A stretch of 64,000 bases of DNA from Spartobacteria bacterium (GTDB taxonomy: Bacteria; Verrucomicrobiota; Verrucomicrobiia; Chthoniobacterales; UBA10450): assembly GCA_003134765.1 (NCBI GenBank), contig PLCM01000026.1, positions 99,283 through 163,282 of the forward strand. The letters are read 5' to 3'. Position 1 is the first letter of the stretch. Every line of letters starts with the position of its first letter. The position numbers were made by a program, and so were the translations under genes. The notes beneath the pieces were generated by a model. That model ran no database searches and was not told the DNA's origin. It saw nothing but the letters and a program-made list of their open reading frames with translations. Below, one piece after another: positions 58,100 to 64,000 of this stretch.

Positions 58100-60057
58100 C
58101 AGGTTGCTGAGGTAACCAGCGGCTTTTCCCGTTTGGCGTTCGGACGCAAAACGGGGGACGAGGTCGCCGCCATCGAAGGCCGGCGGAAACCTTTCAGATA
58201 AAAGAGCATGAAAATGCCGGAGACGATCAGGAGCGAGCCGATCCATTTCCAGAGCCAGCCGGGATCGCGCAAAATCTGGATCGTGCTTTGGCCAAGATTA
58301 TCCGGGTTCCAGGAAGCCTGCGACATTTTGAAGGTGAGGCCGGACCAGATGCGCCACCACTCGCCCGGATAACTGAAGGGGTTGTTCATCCAGCATTGGC
58401 CCGTGGCCGTCTGACCCTCCGCGGTTGTGACGCGCACCGTGCTTTTGAATCCAGCGGGGCTGTCGCTGCCTTCATTCCGCTGCACTTCAAAATCGAGCAA
58501 CTCCAAGCCGATCGGCAACGGGATTTGTTTCCATCCGTACGCCACCTGCACATCCGCGGCCCCGGCCGGCATGGCAACCTGCCATCCGGCAGGAACCCAT
58601 TGTTCCGAAACGTTTTCACCCTGTCCGATGCGAAGGCGAACGCCGTCGGGCAATTCGGGGCCGGTCGCCGGCGCCGTTGTTGGATTGAAATCCATCCATT
58701 CCTCGGCGTGCGGCATCGTGCGATCAAGGGTGAGCTGCCAGTCCGCCCATCCCGTCGTCAGCGGCTGGTTCAATTCGAGTTTGGCGGTTGAACGCCCGGC
58801 TTTACGAGAAATGAGTTCGTAGGAAACACTGCCGTCGTCGGCCATGAAGAGAGTGAGATGGTTCGGCGCGGCGGTTCCGTCCGCCGGCATTTCCGGCGCG
58901 GTGCCCGGTTTGGTGTCGCCGTGCGGATTTTCGGGCGCTGAAACCGGAACGCCTTTGCCGCGCAAGGTCACAACGGCGGCCGGATTATTCGGCTGTTCGC
59001 TGAAGGAGCTCGGCTTTCCGTTATCGATCCGGAAGTCCGGCCAGTAATTATCGATCCGCGCGGTGAACGTGCTGCCCTCCATGGGCGCCTCTTTGCCGAG
59101 GTTTTGCGCGACATCGAACGTCCAGGTCTTCCCGTTCAGGGAAATGACGACGCTGCCTTTGTTTCCGTTCTGGGGTGGCGAGAGCTGAACCTTCGCGCCG
59201 CTGTTTCCACCTTTGATTGCTCTGGCGACCTGCTCCTCGGGCGCTTTGGCGAACGCAAAGATCGCTTCTTCGATTTCCACTTCGCCCGTGACCGGTGCGG
59301 GCGAATTGGCCGCATCGCTTTTCGTTTCCGCCGGCGCGCGGCCACGCTTCAACTCGATCGTTGCCAGGCCCATGTTGAAAGAGCCGTGATCGCGATCATC
59401 GGCCATGAGCCAGCTGTCCAAATGCTGGCCCATCATCGCGGTGGCGATCGTGAAATGAAGCGCGGGTACGCCGCCTTCCTTGAGCGGCTTCGGATTCAAT
59501 TTGCCTTCAATGGCCGGCGCGTAATCGACGATGCTGAGGCGCGCGCCGCCGGCGAGGAGGCCGAGGTCCCACGGTTTCTGCGGCGTGGGAGGGCGATGAA
59601 TGAACTCGACGGGATAACCTTTCACGAGGCTATCGGTGTCGCGGACGCGGAGCTGATGTTGATCGACCAGCAAACGGTTCGAGGGCGGTTCACCCTTGAA
59701 GAGGGTGATCGTTCCCTCGATTCCCCAGATCCGCCCGATGAGCGAGCCGGCCAGGAGCGTGATGATGCCGAGATGGGTGACGAGAAAGGCGACGTGATGT
59801 TTTTTCCAGGGCCAGCGCGAGAGCGCGGAGACGGTCAGGTTGGCGGCCAGGAAAAGCAGCCACGCGTTGAACCACGGCGCGCCGTAGACGTAGGCGCGGG
59901 CCACCTTCGCGTCGAAGCTGGATTCGTAAAGCGTGCCGGCGATCGCGCCGATGATCAGGACCGCCAGGAGGACGACGGCGAGCTTGAGCGACGCGAAGAA
60001 GCGAAAGACGGCATTACGTTGCCAGCTCGGGCGCGAGGTTGAGGATGGCGCGGCCAT
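58099..60057 (-). CDS. ResB-family cytochrome c biogenesis protein
   Basis: 652 residues from ATG 60057 (60099 possible). ResB/CcsB layout: three N-terminal membrane segments (LKLAVVLLAVLIIGAIAGTLYE; AWLLFLAANLTVSAL; VAFLVTHLGIITLLAGSLIG), a large periplasmic part, and a last membrane helix (WKWIGSLLIVSGIFMLFYLKG). ResB with CcsA ligates heme to apocytochrome c in System II. The CcsA partner is not in the window; the multiheme cytochrome upstream on the same strand is a natural client. Confidence 0.85.
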   Translation of the reverse strand: MAAPSSTSRPSWQRNAVFRFFASLKLAVVLLAVLIIGAIAGTLYESSFDAKVARAYVYGAPWFNAWLLFLAANLTVSALSRWPWKKHHVAFLVTHLGIITLLAGSLIGRIWGIEGTITLFKGEPPSNRLLVDQHQLRVRDTDSLVKGYPVEFIHRPPTPQKPWDLGLLAGGARLSIVDYAPAIEGKLNPKPLKEGGVPALHFTIATAMMGQHLDSWLMADDRDHGSFNMGLATIELKRGRAPAETKSDAANSPAPVTGEVEIEEAIFAFAKAPEEQVARAIKGGNSGAKVQLSPPQNGNKGSVVISLNGKTWTFDVAQNLGKEAPMEGSTFTARIDNYWPDFRIDNGKPSSFSEQPNNPAAVVTLRGKGVPVSAPENPHGDTKPGTAPEMPADGTAAPNHLTLFMADDGSVSYELISRKAGRSTAKLELNQPLTTGWADWQLTLDRTMPHAEEWMDFNPTTAPATGPELPDGVRLRIGQGENVSEQWVPAGWQVAMPAGAADVQVAYGWKQIPLPIGLELLDFEVQRNEGSDSPAGFKSTVRVTTAEGQTATGQCWMNNPFSYPGEWWRIWSGLTFKMSQASWNPDNLGQSTIQILRDPGWLWKWIGSLLIVSGIFMLFYLKGFRRPSMAATSSPVLRPNAKREKPLVTSAT

Positions 60058-60106
60058 GATGCGGGCGGGTATTTTCCGCGAGAAGTGGGACGGGTTCAAC
60101 CTTCAT

Positions 60107-60194
60107 GGTAGGGACGCCGCGCTGCGGCGTCCGGCGAATTCAGTTTGCGGGTCGAACGTGAGCGCGCGGACGCCGCAGCGCGGCGTCCCTACCC
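60107..60194. repeat. R1 palindromic repeat, full copy
   Basis: GGTAGGGACGCCGCGCTGCG on the left and GACGCCGCAGCGCGGCGTCC plus CTACC on the right. In the gap between the ResB and multiheme cytochrome genes. Confidence 0.85.
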
Positions 60195-60275
60195 GGCTTT
60201 GTCCAATCGCTTCCGTGTAACATTCGCCGTCATTCTACGGACCATGCTTGGACTTTCGCGGTAGCGGTTCGTGCG

Positions 60276-60315
60276 ACTGCGAGGTCCCTCGCCGTCTGCG
60301 CGGCTCGGGATGACA
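60276..60315. repeat. R3 repeat, single arm
   Basis: GCGAGGTCCCTCGCCGTCTG followed by CGCGGCTCGGGATGAC, the inverse of the left arm at 57222. Confidence 0.7.
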
Positions 60316-60317
60316 CG

Positions 60318-61472
60318 CTACCCGGCTTTATCCAACGCATCACGGAAGGCTTTCAGGTGCGCGGCGAAAGCGCTGGCATCAAAGGAATCCAGCGTTTTCA
60401 CATCCTGAAAAAGTTGATTCAATTCGGCGTCGACCTTGAGGCGCCAGCCGCGGTTTTGATTCAGCGCGTTGGCCAGCCGGTCGAGCGCAAGGACCAGGCG
60501 TTTGGCGCGTTGCCCGAGCACGGGCACCGTTGCGGTCCTGGCAGAAAACTCCGAATCCAAAGCCGCGAGCGACGCCAATAAATTCCGGGCGCTACCTTCG
60601 CTCCAATTCGAAACGGATGCGCGGCGCGCGAGCGCATCGGCCTCGGTTTGCATGCTTGTGAAATCCGATCGGTTGGGAGAAATCGAAGGCTGAGTCACCG
60701 GCGAGGAAATTGCAGCCGCGGAGGTGGCCGTGGCGCAAAGCCAGGCCAGGCCATTCCAGCGCGCGTTCGACCATTCATCGTTTTGCAGATCGCTCGCCAA
60801 CGCCCAGCTCATTTCGCGCAGAGCCACCGCCTGGCCGGTGAGCCATTCGCGCAGGCCGCTCCAGGCATCGTCGTCCTTCCAATGCTTCGGTTCCGCCACC
60901 GACTGGCTGTCGAGTTCGAAAAACAAATCGGGGTGGCCGGCTTTCAAAAGCTCCGGCGCCAAACTTTGATGGCAGGCGGCGCAGGCCGTGGCGCGGACGT
61001 ACAGACTGCGCAAGTCGCGCATCCCTGCGCCCACCCGCGTATTGTAAGTCCAATCTTGTCGCGTGTGGCCGCGGAGCCAGCCACTCGCGGCGCCGTGGCA
61101 GGTTTCGCAGGAAACGCCTTCATCCGGATGCACATTTGGGGTGAGCCTGTTCAACGCGACCGATTGCAACGGCGAATGGCAAACTGTGCAGCGGGCGCTC
61201 GTTTGCGCAGTGGGAATGCCGAGGCTCTCGGCGATCCGTGCGGATCGTGAATCGAGCAGTACCGTGAAAGCCTTGGTGTGAAAATCCTTCCGGTTCCAGG
61301 TGAAATATTGGCTGCGCTTCTCTCCCGCGCCGCCGTGACAACTCGACGATTTGCAGCCGACCGAGCCGACAAAGGTTCCGCCGCTCTCCTGGATTTGGCG
61401 CGGCTCTTTCGCGCGCAAAACCGGCGCGACCGCCAAACCAAGAATGCAGATCGTGACAGCCCTCAGCGACAC
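60318..61472 (-). CDS. Multiheme cytochrome c (c554-like), four heme motifs
   Basis: 384 residues from GTG 61472 with signal-like N-terminus (VTICILGLAVAPVLRA). Heme motifs: CKSSSCH (40-46, CX4CH), CTVCH (95-99), CETCH (122-126) and CAACH (164-168). The first has four residues between the Cys, a rarer form that the lyase must accommodate. The C-terminal half is mostly helical without further hemes. A periplasmic electron-transfer protein, next to ResB. Its partner oxidoreductase is not seen. Confidence 0.85.
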   Translation of the reverse strand: MSLRAVTICILGLAVAPVLRAKEPRQIQESGGTFVGSVGCKSSSCHGGAGEKRSQYFTWNRKDFHTKAFTVLLDSRSARIAESLGIPTAQTSARCTVCHSPLQSVALNRLTPNVHPDEGVSCETCHGAASGWLRGHTRQDWTYNTRVGAGMRDLRSLYVRATACAACHQSLAPELLKAGHPDLFFELDSQSVAEPKHWKDDDAWSGLREWLTGQAVALREMSWALASDLQNDEWSNARWNGLAWLCATATSAAAISSPVTQPSISPNRSDFTSMQTEADALARRASVSNWSEGSARNLLASLAALDSEFSARTATVPVLGQRAKRLVLALDRLANALNQNRGWRLKVDAELNQLFQDVKTLDSFDASAFAAHLKAFRDALDKAG

Positions 61473-61540
61473 GCGGGGAGACTAGCATCTCCGTTTCGAA
61501 AAATGCGACAGCAAACCTGTCTCTCGAATGTCATTTCCGA

Positions 61541-61575
61541 AAACGGAAACCCCCGCCGGATTTCTCCGGCGGGGG
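61541..61575 (-). terminator. Intrinsic terminator of the metal cluster
   Basis: On the minus strand an 11-bp perfect stem (CCCCCGCCGGA with its complement, four-base loop) is followed by TTTCCGTTTTC. It ends the minus-strand series from 63987 to 61598. Confidence 0.85.
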
Positions 61576-61597
61576 CCCGTTTAACTATCGGCCGCGC

Positions 61598-61726
61598 TTA
61601 CTTTGCGCAGCAGCTGATTTTCACCAGACAGCAGCCACCGCCGGGGCAGCAATCAGCCGAACGCGAAGTCGCGCTCGCTGTGCCGACCAGCGCCAGGGCC
61701 GCCAGGATCGTCAATAGGTATTTCAT
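61598..61726 (-). CDS. Cys-rich secreted mini-protein (42 residues)
   Basis: ATG 61726 follows a perfect AGGAGG site at 7-nt spacing. The product has a signal peptide (KYLLTILAALALVGTASA), then a short mature part with three Cys-Cys pairs: SADCCPGGGCCLVKISCCAK. Six Cys in about 20 residues suggest a metallothionein-like periplasmic metal binder. It ends 20 nt before a strong terminator. No family is known to me. Neighbours include an HMA protein and DUF3347-like protein, supporting a metal role. Confidence 0.75.
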   Translation of the reverse strand: MKYLLTILAALALVGTASATSRSADCCPGGGCCLVKISCCAK

Positions 61727-61795
61727 AGAATCCTCCTGTTAAGTTCCTCTTCTTCTCATCCCGCGGTTGCGGGACGAGCCGACGCTTGGAAACGC

Positions 61796-62128
61796 CTAGG
61801 CGCGCGGCGGCGGAACAGGTGGACGTTGCGAGCGGGTGTGCTCGGAAGAAATGAAAGCAGCAAACGATTCGTCGCCGGCCGGAGGATAAACAAATGTCGT
61901 CGTCTCCGGCAAGAGGGTGGCCAGGCAAAAAACACACCCCGGGCAAAGCTGCTTATCTTCGGGCTTTGGCGCATGCTTGCTGCAGTCGTTTGTCGGCGCG
62001 TTCAGCTTCATTTTTTCGCAGCAGCTTGCTTTCGCCGGCGGCGAAACAGCGCCCTGCGCCGGAACCAGGGAGGCAGCAATTGATGCTGAGACCGCCAGGC
62101 AAAGGAAGAGTCGAACCATCGCTCGCAT
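61796..62128 (-). CDS. Small secreted Cys-rich protein
   Basis: 110 residues from ATG 62128. Signal-like segment (MVRLFLCLAVSASIAASLVPAQG), then SCCEKMK, CSKHAPKPEDKQ and CPGCVFCLATLLP, then a Pro/Ser/Arg-rich tail. The six Cys with His nearby could bind copper or other soft metal. Between the DUF3347-like gene and the 42-residue gene on the same strand. No known family. Confidence 0.65.
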   Translation of the reverse strand: MRAMVRLFLCLAVSASIAASLVPAQGAVSPPAKASCCEKMKLNAPTNDCSKHAPKPEDKQLCPGCVFCLATLLPETTTFVYPPAGDESFAAFISSEHTRSQRPPVPPPRA

Positions 62129-62186
62129 CGCAGATAGTTTACCGCTTCGGGGGCGCTGGTTCAATTGCTTTCGAGAGTTCACGGAC

Positions 62187-62594
62187 CTACTTCTTGATCT
62201 CCCCGCAGGTCACCATTTCCTTCCCGCCATAAGGATTCGCGATCTTCTCGCTGGTCTGGACCCACTCCTTCTTCAGCATCGGGCAATAAGCCACGTAGTA
62301 GCCGGACTGGCCGGCGGCCAACTGCTTCGCCTTATCGCTGAGTTTTCCGAAGGCGGCGCGAGCATCTTTGAGTGAACCACTATTCGCCAACGGCGCGCCT
62401 TCCTCTCCCAGATCCCCTGCCGCCGCTTTGACGGCACCGATATCATCAGCGGCAAGCGCACTACGGACCTTTTCGTACCGAGCCAGAAACTGCTTGTCTG
62501 CATCCGACAACGGCGCGGCCTCAACCAGAACAGCGGTTAACGCGACGCAAACAGCGATGAGAGTGATCAGATGGGTAATTCCACGTTTTTTCAT
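62187..62594 (-). CDS. DUF3347-like periplasmic protein
   Basis: 135 residues with signal peptide (LITLIAVCVALTAVLVEAA). A helical N-terminal half (DKQFLARYEKVRSALAADD) is followed by YYVAYCPMLKKEWVQTSEKI and NPYGGKEMVTCGEIKK. The CPM and NPY(F/G)GKxM(L/V)xCG pattern matches DUF3347, present at the C-terminus of CusB/CzcB-type adaptors and in free copper-binding proteins. Likely binds Cu(I) with the Cys and Met residues. Between two Cys-rich genes and the HMA gene. Confidence 0.78.
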   Translation of the reverse strand: MKKRGITHLITLIAVCVALTAVLVEAAPLSDADKQFLARYEKVRSALAADDIGAVKAAAGDLGEEGAPLANSGSLKDARAAFGKLSDKAKQLAAGQSGYYVAYCPMLKKEWVQTSEKIANPYGGKEMVTCGEIKK

Positions 62595-62618
62595 TTTATA
62601 AAATATCGCGCTAGGGAA

Positions 62619-62903
62619 TCACTTTTGCCGGATAATCTTCCCCATCGTGTAACCGGAATAGGTCACGACTTCTTTGATCTTCGCATCGCTCAGCGTCTGG
62701 CCCGGCTTCGTCGTGATCATTACCCGTTTCTTAGGCAGGTCGACTTTCACCGTCGCCACTTCCGGCTGTTTCCGAAACGTCTTTTCGATTCCGGTGGCGC
62801 AAAATGCGCACACCATCCCGTTGACGGTGGTTGTGATTGTTTCCGCCCAAGCCGAGCCCGAGAGGCCCGCCAGAATGACGATCGTTAATAGACTTCTCTG
62901 CAT
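62619..62903 (-). CDS. Secreted heavy-metal-associated (HMA) domain protein
   Basis: 94 residues: signal peptide (LLTIVILAGLSGSAWA), then an HMA fold with GMVCAFCATGIEKTF, where CAFC is the metal-binding CxxC, and a central VATVKVDLPKKRVMITT strand. Resembles MerP/CopZ-type carriers but exported. Likely carries Cu(I), Hg(II) or similar in the periplasm. Ribosome-binding site AAGGAGG at good spacing. Downstream of the outer-membrane barrel, upstream of the DUF3347-like gene. Confidence 0.88.
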   Translation of the reverse strand: MQRSLLTIVILAGLSGSAWAETITTTVNGMVCAFCATGIEKTFRKQPEVATVKVDLPKKRVMITTKPGQTLSDAKIKEVVTYSGYTMGKIIRQK

Positions 62904-62917
62904 GATGTTTTCCTCCT

Positions 62918-63562
62918 TCAGAATTGCACGGTCCAGTTGACCATGACGTGGTTGTTGCTGCTGTATCCGGCTTCGAGCCAGATGGTCTTGTAAAAAAATC
63001 GAATGACCGGCGTGACGACGAAGTGGTCATTCTTTGCCGGGTGATGATCCGCGCGAAGCAGGAGCCAGGTATTGAGTTGGTCGAAATCGGCGAGATACGG
63101 TGCGAATCCCGCATAGGCCCGCTGCCAGAAGGATTTCTCGATGTCGCCTGCGAACATCACCCGCGGCTCGTAAGAGAAGAACCAACGGCGGGTTTCGTAG
63201 TCGGCCAGGATGGATGCCCACGCGGCCGGTTGAGTATTGCTCCCCTGGCGCGCCGTTCCCGCGCCAGTCATCGTAAAAATGTTCCCCTGCCCGTCCGCCA
63301 GATTCCATCGCTTGATCAGCGTGTTCAGCTGCGGGCCGGTCATGAAAAATTCATTCCCGCCGATCTCGTATTTTGAGTACAAACCCAGGGCGAAGTGCGG
63401 ATCGAACGTGTAGTCGACCGAGAGCGTGTGCCCGGTCTCGTCGTTTTCCTGCATCACCATGGTTCCACCGACGTACGAGAGCGGTTTGCCCTGGGCTGAT
63501 GGCGCGAGGTCAGTGATCGAAGCTAGAAGTAAATACAAAGGTAATTGGTATAAGGTTTTCAT
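62918..63562 (-). CDS. Outer-membrane barrel protein, metal cluster
   Basis: 214 residues with signal peptide (LPLYLLLASITDLAPSAQG). Alternating strands with aromatic ends (YVGGTMVM; HTLSVDYTFDPHFALGLYSKYE; ADYETRRWFFSYEPRVMF) and a final NNHVMVNWTVQF, as in small outer-membrane barrels. It has several Met, His and Asp residues. Role unknown; its place beside HMA and Cys-rich genes suggests metal traffic across the outer membrane. 15 nt upstream of the HMA gene. Confidence 0.72.
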   Translation of the reverse strand: MKTLYQLPLYLLLASITDLAPSAQGKPLSYVGGTMVMQENDETGHTLSVDYTFDPHFALGLYSKYEIGGNEFFMTGPQLNTLIKRWNLADGQGNIFTMTGAGTARQGSNTQPAAWASILADYETRRWFFSYEPRVMFAGDIEKSFWQRAYAGFAPYLADFDQLNTWLLLRADHHPAKNDHFVVTPVIRFFYKTIWLEAGYSSNNHVMVNWTVQF

Positions 63563-63564
63563 AG

Positions 63565-63637
63565 ATCCAAGAGCTGCGTTGAAGTGCAGGCGTGCCGAGA
63601 AATGGGCACACCTCCGGCGTCAGGCTCTTTGGATCAG
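63565..63637. other. Long-range inverted repeat before the barrel gene
   Basis: GATCCAAGAGC at 63565 and GCTCTTTGGATC ending 63637 could pair in the minus-strand mRNA leader of the barrel gene, spanning the stop of the preceding gene. No T-tract. Confidence 0.4.
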
Positions 63638-63987
63638 ATGAGACGAATACAGGTCGCCGCCAGAGGAGGCGGCGAATGCGCGCGCAGCGGCACGCTCAAG
63701 CATGCCGGCCGGGCGGACGCCGCTAGAGCGATCGAATCGATCACAGGAACGAAGACAAACCCAATTACCGGCTGCTGTTTGACGTCACCGCCTTGATAAA
63801 GCGGCTGGGAGACCGGCCCGGTGGTCTTTCTGGAGATCACGCAACAGGTCTTGTTTGCGCAGCAATTCGGTTTGCACCCTTCCTGGCTCGGCGCATTCGC
63901 GAGAATGCACGAAAGTGTGGGCAGCTGGAGCGGCCGCACTGCCATTGCGAGGAAGACGGCAAACAGGATCGGTGCTGTCCTTCGCAT
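63634..63987 (-). CDS. Secreted Cys-rich protein, first gene of the metal cluster in view
   Basis: 117 residues from ATG 63987. Signal-like N-terminus (APILFAVFLAMAVRPLQLP), then CKPNCCANKTCCVIS, where three CC or CxxxC groups sit close together, and a C-terminal part with a Pro-rich segment and two more Cys. The Cys spacing recalls the 42-residue protein at 61598. Likely metal-binding in the periplasm. The promoter lies at or beyond the window end. Confidence 0.65.
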   Translation of the reverse strand: MRRTAPILFAVFLAMAVRPLQLPTLSCILANAPSQEGCKPNCCANKTCCVISRKTTGPVSQPLYQGGDVKQQPVIGFVFVPVIDSIALAASARPACLSVPLRAHSPPPLAATCIRLI

Positions 63988-64000
63988 AACGCAAAAGTTA

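Noticed and set aside
59104-60042. Plus-strand frame of 312 codons opposite the ResB gene
   Set aside because: It lies entirely antisense to a clear ResB gene and shows no domain or hydrophobic pattern of its own.
1-64000. tRNA and rRNA genes
   Set aside because: I looked for tRNA-like cloverleaf ends and conserved rRNA words by eye and saw none; a covariance search would be needed for certainty.

Overview
The window looks like a chromosomal segment of a soil-type member of the Verrucomicrobiota, probably near the Spartobacteria/Chthoniobacterales. This is inferred from gene families and style, because no rRNA or other phylogenetic marker is present. The signs are PEP-CTERM-type secreted proteins, very large secreted proteins with Thr/Pro linkers and a shared C-terminal tandem domain, several parallel minor-pilin sets, a tail-collar triplet with GNAT and DUF6916 neighbours, and intergenic space packed with palindromic repeats. 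Base composition is GC-rich and fairly even. I see no tRNA, rRNA, CRISPR array, transposase or integrase.

Layout. 1-3.5 kb: small membrane proteins (GYF_2/DUF4190, two paralogous short membrane proteins, YidD), a secreted PsbP-like protein and a GxxExxY nuclease-fold protein. 3.5-8.8 kb: a membrane protein, then three tandem tail-collar (MdpB-like) genes with a GNAT acetyltransferase, a DUF6916 protein and a Tat-exported protein. 8.9-20.2 kb: a 2283-residue secreted protein (Ig-like repeats, beta-helix, HExxHxxGxxD metalloprotease motif), a membrane/SRPBCC-like protein, and a 1044-residue secreted protein ending in the same C-terminal domain as the giant. 20.2-32.6 kb: a phospholipase-D-type synthase and two parallel PilV-PilW-PilX-like pseudopilin sets separated by secreted/outer-membrane proteins and a PEP-CTERM protein. 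32.6-37.5 kb: three single-domain response regulators, an exostosin-type glycosyltransferase, and two proteins with a variant VPE(I/M)N C-terminal sorting tail.

37.5-46 kb is mostly housekeeping: cysteine desulfurase, LAB_N protein, GNAT, HisC, MnmE, PyrD, a secreted caspase-like candidate and LysA. 46-50.2 kb is a zinc-uptake locus (permease, binding protein, outer-membrane porin, small His/Cys protein) without its ATPase. 50.3-57.2 kb: a NarL-type two-component system, a GspG-type pseudopilin, small membrane proteins, a GH75 chitosanase-like protein, a GreA/GreB-family factor and an amidohydrolase. 57.4-61.5 kb: DUF1353 lipoprotein-like protein, ResB and a tetraheme cytochrome. 61.6-64 kb: a compact minus-strand series of small secreted Cys-rich, HMA and DUF3347-like proteins plus an outer-membrane barrel, ending at a strong terminator. 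It reads as a periplasmic copper/heavy-metal handling unit.

At least three families of palindromic repeats (called R1, R2 and R3 here) fill most intergenic gaps. A 30-36 bp hairpin-like segment appears inside copies of two of these families, and a related palindrome lies in frame inside the giant gene. The most interesting candidates for undescribed biology are the Cys-rich metal cluster (61.6-64 kb), the shared C-terminal tandem domain with duplicated 3' flanks, the VPE(I/M)N sorting variant, and the collar-triplet island.
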